A stretch of 64,000 nt of DNA, taken from an uncultured Alloprevotella sp. Its GTDB lineage: Bacteria > Bacteroidota > Bacteroidia > Bacteroidales > Bacteroidaceae. Each line of letters starts with the position of its first letter. The stretch's first letter is position 1. The stretch is taken from assembly GCA_944322325.1 (NCBI GenBank), contig CALUOQ010000009.1, positions 55,080 through 119,079 of the forward strand, given 5' to 3'. This document shows, piece after piece, positions 24,769 through 32,188 of this stretch. The position numbers and the translations under genes are program-made. The notes beneath the pieces were generated by a model. That model worked only from the letters and a program-made list of their open reading frames with translations. It ran no database searches and had not been told where the DNA came from.

Positions 24769-27396
24769 TTAGAATTCCTGTCCGAGGACAAAGTGGAACT
24801 GGCCGCCGCCGGAGTCGCGCCCATTGATGGTTTTCTGGAAGCCATACGCCCAGTCGATACCCAGCAGGCCGACCATAGGGAGCATGATTCGGACACCCAA
24901 ACCGGCCGAACGGCGCATGTTGAAGGGGTTGAAATCCTTCACATCGCTCCAGGCATTACCTCCTTCAAGGAAGGCAAGGGCGTACATCTGGGTACTCGTT
25001 TCGAGCATCAGGGGGTAACGCAACTCGAGCGTCATGCGGCTGTAGGCGTAGGCAGGGTCGTTGTAGGCTCCGGCCAGACTTCCGTTCTCATAACCGCGGA
25101 GGCCGATGGTCTCGGTGGCGTAACCGGAACTGTAGCCCGACATGCCGTCACCACCGACATAATAGGTCTCGAACGGGGACTTCTTGTACTTGTTGTAGGA
25201 GCCGAGCAAGCCAAACTCGACGCGCGTCATGAGCACCGGACATTTGTTTTTGCCGGACAGGGCGGTGTAGGTGCGGAACTTGAATTTCCACTTGTTGTAC
25301 TCAATCCAGCGATACTTCTCCTGAGCCTCGCGCCGATAGGCCGCACTGTTGTAGTTGTTGGCCAAATGTTCATAGTCCTTGCCGTCCCACAGTGAGAAAG
25401 GCGGAGTGGCCGATACCGACAGACTGAAATCGGACCCTCGGCGGGGGAAGAAGTTGTTGTCCGTGGAGTTACGGGCCAGCGTCAGGGTCAGGTTGACGTT
25501 GTTGCAGTTTCCATCAGTGATAAGGAAATACTGCCATGACTTCAGCATGTAGCGTGTGTAGGCCAGTTCGGCGGTGAAGGTGAAGTAATCGTCGGGCCAG
25601 CGGAGGCGGGTTCCGAAGCCAATGGAGGCGCCCAAAATCTTGACATACTTGTCGGGGGCGTAATAGTTCGTATAGTTGTAGTAATTGCTCGACGTTCCCA
25701 AACCATAGAGGTAGTTGTAGTACGAGTTGTAGTAATTGCTGCTGTAGAAGTTGGAGTTTACGTCACTTTGTTTGGAGTAGAACAAGGAGAACGAGAACTG
25801 GTTGGGGCGCTTCCCGCCGAACCAAGGATCGAGGAACGAGAGGGAGTACGACTGATAGTAGGTACCATTGGTCTGACCGCTCAGTGAGAGGGTCTGGGCG
25901 TCGCCTTGCGGTATGAAGCCGGCGCGTTTGCTGCCCTTTCCGAAGAGATTCTGGATAGAGAAGTTGGTAAAGGTCAGCCCGACGCGGCCTACGATACCCG
26001 TCTGGCCCCAACCGGCGGACAATTCAATCTGGTCGCCGGGCTTGGAGACCAGGTTCCAGTCGACGTCGACGGTTCCGTTGTAATAATCGGGCTTGATGTC
26101 GGGAACAAGCTTCTCCGTGTCAAACAGATTCATCTGCCCCAAATCATAGAAGGAGCGCATGATGGCATCGCGGTTGAAGAGGTCGCCCGGCTTGGTACGA
26201 AGCTCGCGGCGGACGACGTTTTCGTACACACGGTCATTGCCCGTGATGCGGACATAGTTGATGGTGGCCTGCGTACCTTCGCTGATGCGGATTTCAAGGT
26301 CGACAGAGTCGTTCTCAATGTTGACCTCGACGGGATCGAGACGGCTGAACACATAACCGTTGTTATAGTACTGCACACCGATGGCGTCCTCGTCCTCCTG
26401 AAGACGCTTGTTGAGCAGCGACTGGTTGTACACGTCGCCGGGACTGAGCTTGAGCGTAGTGTTGAGTGCGTCGGTCGTAAAGACGGTGTTACCGACCCAG
26501 TTGATACTCCGCAGATAGTATTTATCGCCTTTATAGAGGTCGATGTAAATATCAACGTGCTCCTCGTCCAGTGTTGCTACGCTGTCGCGCAAGACCAAGG
26601 CGTCGCGGAATCCCCACTCGTTCATTTTATCGATGAGATAACCTTTGTCTTCCTCGTATTTCTCGGGGAGGAATTTCTTAGACTTGAACAGGTTGAGCAA
26701 CGTCTTCTCGTGGGTCTTCTTCATGGCCCGCTTGAGTTTCTTTGCCTCCTTCTCGTCCACGCCGGTCAGGTAAATGTGTTTCACCTTGACCTTGCCGTTT
26801 TTCTTGATGTTAATGTCAAGCATGACGCGGTTGTCACCGGTCACGTCATCGCGCTGCACGACGTCGACTGTCGCATTCTTGAAACCTTTTTCCTCGAAGT
26901 GGCGCTTAATGATGAGCTTGATGCGGTCTATCATGTCGGGGTTGATTTGTCCTCCGACTTGGAGACCGAGCATGGACTCTAAGTCTTCACGTTCAGACTT
27001 CTTGACGCCCGTGTAATTGATACTGGAAATACGGGGCCGGGCAGTCAAATAAATGTGGAGGTAAACGTACTTATTGTCTACGATACTGTCCGCTTCGATT
27101 TTCACGTTGGAGAAAAATCCTTGCTTCCAATACCGGCGTACGGCTTCACTGATTTCCTCGCCTGGAACGGCCACTTCCTGTCCGACTTCAAGGCCTGACG
27201 TCTCGCGCAGCCAAGCCATGTCGTAGTCCTTTACGCCGTCGATGACAATATCACCGATGATGTATTTGTTCTGGTCGAGGGTGTACACGATGTCGGGTTT
27301 CACATCGACTTTATGCTCGGTTTGTGCCTTAAGTCCAAGGGTAGCCCAAACAAGCCCCCCGGTCAACAAACAACGGATTATGGAAAAGAATTTCAT
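24769..27396 (-). CDS. bamA: Outer-membrane protein assembly factor BamA
   Basis: 875 residues from the ATG at 27396, which gives signal peptide MKFFSIIRCLLTGGLVWATL and GLKAQ. Longer readings overlap uppS and are rejected. Five POTRA domains can be followed (for example GDIVIDGVKDYD, ISSINYTGVKKSE, VKHIYLTGVDEKE, YLRSINWVGNTVF, TINYVRITGNDRV), then the 16-strand barrel beginning near DVDWNLVSKPGDQ and ending with an aromatic-type FHFVLGQEF. BamA inserts beta-barrel proteins into the outer membrane. The stop of uppS is 16 bp upstream, consistent with one operon with porG and uppS. Confidence 0.95.
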   Translation of the reverse strand: MKFFSIIRCLLTGGLVWATLGLKAQTEHKVDVKPDIVYTLDQNKYIIGDIVIDGVKDYDMAWLRETSGLEVGQEVAVPGEEISEAVRRYWKQGFFSNVKIEADSIVDNKYVYLHIYLTARPRISSINYTGVKKSEREDLESMLGLQVGGQINPDMIDRIKLIIKRHFEEKGFKNATVDVVQRDDVTGDNRVMLDINIKKNGKVKVKHIYLTGVDEKEAKKLKRAMKKTHEKTLLNLFKSKKFLPEKYEEDKGYLIDKMNEWGFRDALVLRDSVATLDEEHVDIYIDLYKGDKYYLRSINWVGNTVFTTDALNTTLKLSPGDVYNQSLLNKRLQEDEDAIGVQYYNNGYVFSRLDPVEVNIENDSVDLEIRISEGTQATINYVRITGNDRVYENVVRRELRTKPGDLFNRDAIMRSFYDLGQMNLFDTEKLVPDIKPDYYNGTVDVDWNLVSKPGDQIELSAGWGQTGIVGRVGLTFTNFSIQNLFGKGSKRAGFIPQGDAQTLSLSGQTNGTYYQSYSLSFLDPWFGGKRPNQFSFSLFYSKQSDVNSNFYSSNYYNSYYNYLYGLGTSSNYYNYTNYYAPDKYVKILGASIGFGTRLRWPDDYFTFTAELAYTRYMLKSWQYFLITDGNCNNVNLTLTLARNSTDNNFFPRRGSDFSLSVSATPPFSLWDGKDYEHLANNYNSAAYRREAQEKYRWIEYNKWKFKFRTYTALSGKNKCPVLMTRVEFGLLGSYNKYKKSPFETYYVGGDGMSGYSSGYATETIGLRGYENGSLAGAYNDPAYAYSRMTLELRYPLMLETSTQMYALAFLEGGNAWSDVKDFNPFNMRRSAGLGVRIMLPMVGLLGIDWAYGFQKTINGRDSGGGQFHFVLGQEF

Positions 27397-27412
27397 GTCA
27401 GTCGTCAGTATC

Positions 27413-28162
27413 TTACAATTTGTTCTCGACTTGCTCGCCAGTAAGCCCATAACGCCGTTGGCGCGTCTGGTACTCGGCAATGGCGTTTCGGAATTGCTCC
27501 TCATCGAAGTCGGGCCAATAAGTGTCGCAAAAATAAAGTTCAGAGTAGGCGCATTGCCACAAGAGGTAGTTGCTGAGGCGCAGTTCGCCACCAGTACGGA
27601 TAAGCAGGTCGGGGTCAGGCATAAACGACGTAGCGAGGTGCTGTTGTATCGTTTCTTCCGTAATTGCCTCCGGAGCGATGCCTTCCGCAACGATACGGCG
27701 CACGGCGTCAGTGACTTCCCAACGCGAAGAATAGCTAAGGGCCACAACCATGGTCATACTGCTGTTCGAGGCCGTGTGCGCCTCACACTGGGCCAGCCGC
27801 TCCCTGACAACTTCAGGCAGGCGGACGCGGTCGCCGATGACGCGGAAACGCACGTTGTTCTTCATGAAAATTTCCTCTTCAAGTGAGTCAAGAATCAAGG
27901 CCATAAGCGCCGCTACTTCATCCGTCGGGCGCTTCCAGTTTTCGGTAGAGAACGTATAAAGTGTCAGGTACTTCACTCCCAGCCGCGTAGCTTCTTCCGT
28001 AATGCGCTTTACGGTCTCGACGCCTTGCTGGTGTCCCATACTGCGGCTCAGGCCGCGGGCCTTGGCCCAACGCCCGTTGCCGTCCATGATGATAGCCACG
28101 TGGGCCGGTATGCGTTCTTTGTCTATCATTTTGCCTACTTTCCTAATTTCTGTTTCGCCCAT
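27413..28162 (-). CDS. uppS: Undecaprenyl diphosphate synthase (isoprenyl transferase)
   Basis: 249 residues if read from 28162; ATG at 28129 ([20 protein letters not shown]) is an equally good start and closer to family length. The catalytic Asp is in [14 protein letters not shown], with [28 protein letters not shown] and EMYF-like [12 protein letters not shown] motifs. It makes the C55 lipid carrier for peptidoglycan and O-antigen sugars at the inner face of the membrane. Four bp follow the porG stop if the first ATG is used. Confidence 0.95.
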   Translation of the reverse strand: MGETEIRKVGKMIDKERIPAHVAIIMDGNGRWAKARGLSRSMGHQQGVETVKRITEEATRLGVKYLTLYTFSTENWKRPTDEVAALMALILDSLEEEIFMKNNVRFRVIGDRVRLPEVVRERLAQCEAHTASNSSMTMVVALSYSSRWEVTDAVRRIVAEGIAPEAITEETIQQHLATSFMPDPDLLIRTGGELRLSNYLLWQCAYSELYFCDTYWPDFDEEQFRNAIAEYQTRQRRYGLTGEQVENKL

Positions 28163-28166
28163 GGTC

Positions 28167-28874
28167 TTAATCCCGGTTACAGTTCACACATCGAGGGAAG
28201 AGATCGTACGTCAGGGTGACGAGCGTCGTAGAATAATGGTCCTTGTTACGAAAACCCGAAGAGGGGATCGCCGTCGGAGCGTTCAGACCGTCCAGTTCGT
28301 CGGAGGGAGTAAAATGTATCAGCCAGTCCAGACCGAGATTCAGTCGCCGGGCAATTTTGCATTTCACACCGAAACCCACGGGCAGGTTCACGGTAAAAGT
28401 TCCCGACGAGGCATAAGTAAAACCCAACCCCAACTGTATGTAAGGCGTGATCCGCTTATGTCCCTCGAATCCGCGCACATAACCGTACGGAAGGAAGTTT
28501 AATTCGTATGTCGCACTGAGGTCGTAAACCCCACCGCTGAAAGTATAGTTCAAGCGTTCGGGCGAGACACTTCCCACAGTGACTGCGGGATAAAAATCGG
28601 AAACATTGTCCGTATTTCCCTTAATGCCCGTATAGGTCAGGGACGTTTTAATAGCCATTCGAGGGTTAAGCAGAAAACGGGCTACTGCCCCACCCGATAC
28701 TGACACATTGCCATAAAATCGGTGGTTGATGTCCGTCAGTCCGAAACCTGCTCCAGCAGCAACGCCCATTTCCATCTTATACTGGACCTCTTCCTGCGCA
28801 TGGAGAGAAAAGGGGCAGGCCGCGAGCGACACTACTCCACACAAAAGTATGACCGTGCGCAGTTCTCGTGTCAT
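28167..28874 (-). CDS. porG: PorG-like T9SS outer-membrane beta-barrel protein (DUF6089 type)
   Basis: 235 residues with a signal peptide ending SLHAQ and an eight-strand-like barrel pattern of alternating hydrophobic residues: [63 protein letters not shown]. PorG of P. gingivalis is an outer-membrane T9SS protein that partners the PorK/PorN ring. It is encoded directly before uppS and bamA, the same order as here. Sequence plus synteny support the assignment; sequence alone would only give a DUF6089-like barrel. It overlaps the preceding lipoprotein gene by four bases (ATGA). Confidence 0.78.
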   Translation of the reverse strand: MTRELRTVILLCGVVSLAACPFSLHAQEEVQYKMEMGVAAGAGFGLTDINHRFYGNVSVSGGAVARFLLNPRMAIKTSLTYTGIKGNTDNVSDFYPAVTVGSVSPERLNYTFSGGVYDLSATYELNFLPYGYVRGFEGHKRITPYIQLGLGFTYASSGTFTVNLPVGFGVKCKIARRLNLGLDWLIHFTPSDELDGLNAPTAIPSSGFRNKDHYSTTLVTLTYDLFPRCVNCNRD

Positions 28875-30250
28875 TGTCTGATACTCTTCTCAAAGGCCCC
28901 GTCGTCTTCCTCCCAGCTCAGTTTGTTCAGTCGGCCACACCACACGTCGCCACTTCCTGCGCAGACTATCCACAGATGGTGGTCGGCGTCTGCCGTCACG
29001 GTGAGGGACGACGGACGACCTACGTCCGGGAATGTATAATCCCTATACTCGTCTTTCCACGTACGGCCTCCGTCCGAACTGATGTACACTTTCAAAGTGC
29101 CGTCGGGCTGTAGACCAAACATAAGCAGCCTGTCGTCATACGCTATCAGCGAAGTTGAGGACATGACCGGCAGTGTATATACATTTTCCTCGGAAGGCGT
29201 GTAGTAATTCCACGGGAATACATTATAATTCTCCCGGTCAAGGTTTCGCTTCCATACGACCGTCTCGCCATTGCGAGTACCTACGAGCAACAGATCTTCG
29301 TAGTCGTCGTACGTCACAGAGGGTGTACAAATCGAGACGCAATCGCCGGCAGGCAGCGCGTCAGGGGTGTCAAGCGCATTGAGCGTCCACGAATGACCAT
29401 CCGCCGAGCTGTGAATACCATTATTATATAAGGCGTACAAGCTGTCCGTACTGGCCGCAACAACAGGAAGCCCCCCCGTTACAGCCACCCAGTCGACACC
29501 GTCCGTCGAAGTCACCAGCCCCGCGTCGGCTGTCGCATAGTATCGTTCTCCAGTTTTCAAAACGCTCCGGGGAACGAAACCGCTCACTTCTCCTGTCATC
29601 AGCGTACGCGACCAGTCGTTCAGTCGCGGAAGGGAAGCAGTCAGCACACATGCCTCACCGCTTTCCACGCCAAAGACGCGCAACAGGCCGTCTTCTCCGG
29701 CCATAGCTTTTGCCGACTCCAACGCAGCAATGTCGGAGTGCGTTTCCACACGTTTTGTCCACGTAAACTGGTCGCCGTCCTGCTTATGGGCATTTATCGT
29801 CACGGTGTAGTCCTTGCGTGCTGTCCCGTCGGTGGAATATACCACGAACGTGCGCGGCGTGCGGAAGTCAATACTGTCGCTCATGTTGAACGTCGAATCT
29901 TCGCCGCTCAACGTGCGCAGCACGACGGTCCCGTCGGCGTCGAACACGGAAAAGACGATTTTGCTAAGGTCCACTTCCATCGGCAACGAGTCGCGGTTAT
30001 AAATCTGACGGTTTCGCTGGTCTATCTGCATCCGGTAGTAGCTTCCGGAAACCGTAGTCTGGAACGTCGTGTCGTGTCCCGCACCCGTCGTTGTATTTAT
30101 GTAGGCTTTCAGTCCGCCGAGAGTTACCGCAGTAACGGAACACCGGTTTGAAGTCGTTTCTATCAGGTCGTTGTCGCTCGAACAACCAGCCATCAAAAAC
30201 AGGCCGGCAATCGCGCTCCACATGAAAGCGACAGCTAACGTTTTCGTCAT
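28871..30250 (-). CDS. DUF6242-type lipoprotein with beta-propeller-like repeats
   Basis: 459 residues. The lipobox LFLMAGC gives Cys23. After a linker there is an N-terminal beta-sandwich region (about 35-150; RTFVVYSTDGTARKDYTVTI is recurrent in this family), then repeated exo-sialidase-like blades such as LVTSTDGVDW, GIHSSADGHSW and VYISSDGGRTWKD, and a closing HHLWIVCAGSGDVW. This suggests a periplasmic or surface-exposed propeller. Function unknown. It overlaps porG by four bases, so its translation is probably coupled to a T9SS gene. Confidence 0.75.
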   Translation of the reverse strand: MTKTLAVAFMWSAIAGLFLMAGCSSDNDLIETTSNRCSVTAVTLGGLKAYINTTTGAGHDTTFQTTVSGSYYRMQIDQRNRQIYNRDSLPMEVDLSKIVFSVFDADGTVVLRTLSGEDSTFNMSDSIDFRTPRTFVVYSTDGTARKDYTVTINAHKQDGDQFTWTKRVETHSDIAALESAKAMAGEDGLLRVFGVESGEACVLTASLPRLNDWSRTLMTGEVSGFVPRSVLKTGERYYATADAGLVTSTDGVDWVAVTGGLPVVAASTDSLYALYNNGIHSSADGHSWTLNALDTPDALPAGDCVSICTPSVTYDDYEDLLLVGTRNGETVVWKRNLDRENYNVFPWNYYTPSEENVYTLPVMSSTSLIAYDDRLLMFGLQPDGTLKVYISSDGGRTWKDEYRDYTFPDVGRPSSLTVTADADHHLWIVCAGSGDVWCGRLNKLSWEEDDGAFEKSIRQ

Positions 30251-30291
30251 AGATTAAGAATGTACAAATGTCGACAATATGATACAGTGTG

Positions 30292-30299
30292 CAAAGATA
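30292..30299 (-). promoter_or_regulatory. -7 box for the DUF6242-porG-uppS-bamA operon
   Basis: Minus-strand TATCTTTG, exact match, 41 bp before the lipoprotein start. No other consensus box occurs before porG, uppS or bamA. Confidence 0.6.
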
Positions 30300-30411
30300 G
30301 CTACATTTCCGCCTTAGCGACAAAAGGTCTTGACTTTTTTAGTGAAATTTAGAGCTGTCTGTTTTTATTGTAGAATAATAATGGACTTTTTCTGTAGAGA
30401 AGAGCCCATTC

Positions 30412-31677
30412 TTATGGGGCTGTCAGTACTTCACAGACGCGGTCCTGAAACCGTCGACCGTCGGATTGGCGGCGAATCCCCTGATTCATAATGGCGAAAC
30501 ACAGCCGGTGGCCGTTTGCGGCCGTAGCATATCCGGCCAACGTGCTCACCCCCTCCACGGTGCCGGTCTTGGCCCGCACATTGGCATAGGCATTGCCGCG
30601 TCTCATGCGGTGCCGCAGTGTGCCGTCGCAGCCAGCTATGGGCAAGGCCGGGTACAGATGCGCGAAAATGTTGCTTTCCCGATAGGCGTAACGCAACGCC
30701 TCGACCAAGAGCTCAGGCGTAGCGTAATTGTAGAGCGAAAGCCCGCTCCCGTCGGCCACTTCGTAATTCTCGGGAGACAGTCCCAGTTCGGCAATAAACT
30801 GCTTCACATAGTCGGCCGACATTTCCCGGTCGGCATATCGGCGACCGCTTTGCCTGCCCAGTTGGTAAAAGAGTGCCTCAGCGTACAGGTTATCGCTTTT
30901 TTTGAGCATGGGGCCGAGTATTTGGTCGATACTGTGCGAACGCGTTCCCAGCAAAATGGCATCGGCAGGCAAATGTCCTTGCTCCAGTGTACCCCCGTAA
31001 CAAATACCGGCCTCACGGAAAGCGCGGCCAAGGGCTTCCTTGAAATTGGCGTGCCCATTTACGGTCAGCGGGCAAAGCGGTTCCAGTTCGTCGTCCCAAC
31101 ACCAGCCCCAACCCCACCGGAGCGTGTCTTTCATCGAAAGGTCAAGGCACACGCTCCCCTCCACGCGTGTGATGCCCGCTTCGGACAGCGAACTGACCAA
31201 TGCGCGTAAATCGTCGTGCCCGAAGCGAGGGTCAAAGCCACCTATGAAAAAAAGATCACCTTTTAGCACCGAGTCGACTTGCTCCCCCGTGCGGTACAAA
31301 CAAGTCTCCAGCCGATAAGAGCCGCCCAGCTGTGCCAAAGCCGTGATGGCCGTCAGCAACTTTTCGGTCGAAGCGGGACGCATCAACTGCCGTTTCCCGT
31401 ATGCGAACAAGGCGGAATCGGCCGTGAGGTCGTACACATAGAGTCCCAGCTGGCTACGTTCGAAAAGCGGTGCAGCAATCAATTCGCGAAGCGCATACTG
31501 CACGTTTTGTGGCCAGGTGCGCAGACTGTCCTCAGACACAACCGACGCGTCGACTGTCGTCGTGTCCGCAGGACACGGTGTCTGTGCCGACGTACGAAGG
31601 GGTGTCGACAGAGCAACCAGCGCCACTATATATAATATAATGTGTAGTCTGAACATGAATAACAACCGGGCCCTCAA
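30412..31677 (-). CDS. dacB: PBP4-type D-alanyl-D-alanine carboxypeptidase/endopeptidase
   Basis: 421 residues from the first ATG; a start seven codons on (MFRLHIILYIV) gives an equally good signal peptide ending TSAQ. The S13 peptidase motifs are complete: SxxK = S103-T-E-K106, SxN = KKSDNLYAE, and KTG = RAKTGTVEGV. The length is short for PBP4, with a reduced inserted domain between the first two motifs. It trims peptidoglycan in the periplasm. Single-gene unit. Confidence 0.88.
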   Translation of the reverse strand: MRARLLFMFRLHIILYIVALVALSTPLRTSAQTPCPADTTTVDASVVSEDSLRTWPQNVQYALRELIAAPLFERSQLGLYVYDLTADSALFAYGKRQLMRPASTEKLLTAITALAQLGGSYRLETCLYRTGEQVDSVLKGDLFFIGGFDPRFGHDDLRALVSSLSEAGITRVEGSVCLDLSMKDTLRWGWGWCWDDELEPLCPLTVNGHANFKEALGRAFREAGICYGGTLEQGHLPADAILLGTRSHSIDQILGPMLKKSDNLYAEALFYQLGRQSGRRYADREMSADYVKQFIAELGLSPENYEVADGSGLSLYNYATPELLVEALRYAYRESNIFAHLYPALPIAGCDGTLRHRMRRGNAYANVRAKTGTVEGVSTLAGYATAANGHRLCFAIMNQGIRRQSDGRRFQDRVCEVLTAP

Positions 31678-31698
31678 CGTTTATATGGCTTCACCCTG

Positions 31699-31706
31699 CA
31701 AAGTTA
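31699..31706 (-). promoter_or_regulatory. -7 box for dacB
   Basis: Minus-strand TAACTTTG, exact match, 21 bp before the first dacB ATG. Confidence 0.6.
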
Positions 31707-32042
31707 GCTATTTTTTCGGCAAGCCGGTCCTCGAGAGGACAACCAAGGTAACGGGGATTTATTTGTAGACGTTCCACAGAAAGGGCCGCCTTGATTGTGG
31801 AAAAATTCTACACTGCCACATACACGCTCTACACCCTTGCTGACATTTTGTCACCCCCCGCCTCATGTCTCAGGGAGCTTGCGGAGAAATACAAACCGTC
31901 TTTTCGGCCGCAGTGGAGCTTTTTCATACGAAAGCAGAAGTTTTCTTTTCATTTTTCCGGTGCCTGAAATAAAGTTTGGCACGGCGATTGTTATTCTTAG
32001 GGTAGTTGTTTTAGGTTTATTATAGAATTATAGAGATGTTGG

Positions 32043-32080
32043 GCGAACGGCGTAGTGATACGGCGTTCGCTTTGTTTTTT
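32043..32080 (+). terminator. Rho-independent terminator upstream of thrA
   Basis: GCGAACG (32043-32049) and CGTTCGC (32064-32070) with an inner CGTA/TACG stem and GTGA loop, followed by TTTGTTTTTT. It lies 36 bp before the thrA -7 box, so it ends some transcript from upstream, or attenuates one. Confidence 0.7.
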
Positions 32081-32115
32081 CCTATAACGCTCCCGGGATT
32101 TCGCCCATTTATTTC

Positions 32116-32123
32116 TACTTTTG
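32116..32123 (+). promoter_or_regulatory. -7 box for thrA
   Basis: TACTTTTG, exact TAnnTTTG match, giving a leader of about 59 nt. The leader contains a small hairpin CGCGG-cgcaaa-CCGCG (32154-32169) just before the start codon. Confidence 0.55.
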
Positions 32124-32188
32124 CAGTCACTGCACTTATAACGCTAACCCTGTCGCGGCGCAAACCGCGCGCAATTTGACCGTTTTGT

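Larger units (their letters stand above)
31707..32188. other. 482-bp intergenic region between dacB and thrA
   Basis: No protein gene is supported. On the plus strand three possible hairpins follow one another: TGCGG...CCGCA near 31885-31910, GTGCC...GGCAC near 31963-31981, and the terminator at 32043-32080. There is also the small inverted repeat TGACA-ttt-TGTCA near 31843-31855. A short structured transcript ending at the terminator is possible, but I found no perfect promoter for it and recognise no known RNA. Confidence 0.4.

Noticed and set aside
27397-27747. N-terminal extension of bamA
   Set aside because: It overlaps uppS out of frame. The ATG at 27396 gives a proper signal peptide and the expected length.
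31707-32080. RNase P RNA or tmRNA gene
   Set aside because: Neither the conserved RNase P core (such as GAGGAAAGTCC) nor a tmRNA alanine acceptor arm could be found on either strand.
32036-32179. A threonine leader peptide gene
   Set aside because: The frame begins at the terminator and contains the thrA promoter, so it cannot be read from that promoter. It is kept as a question among the findings, not as a gene.
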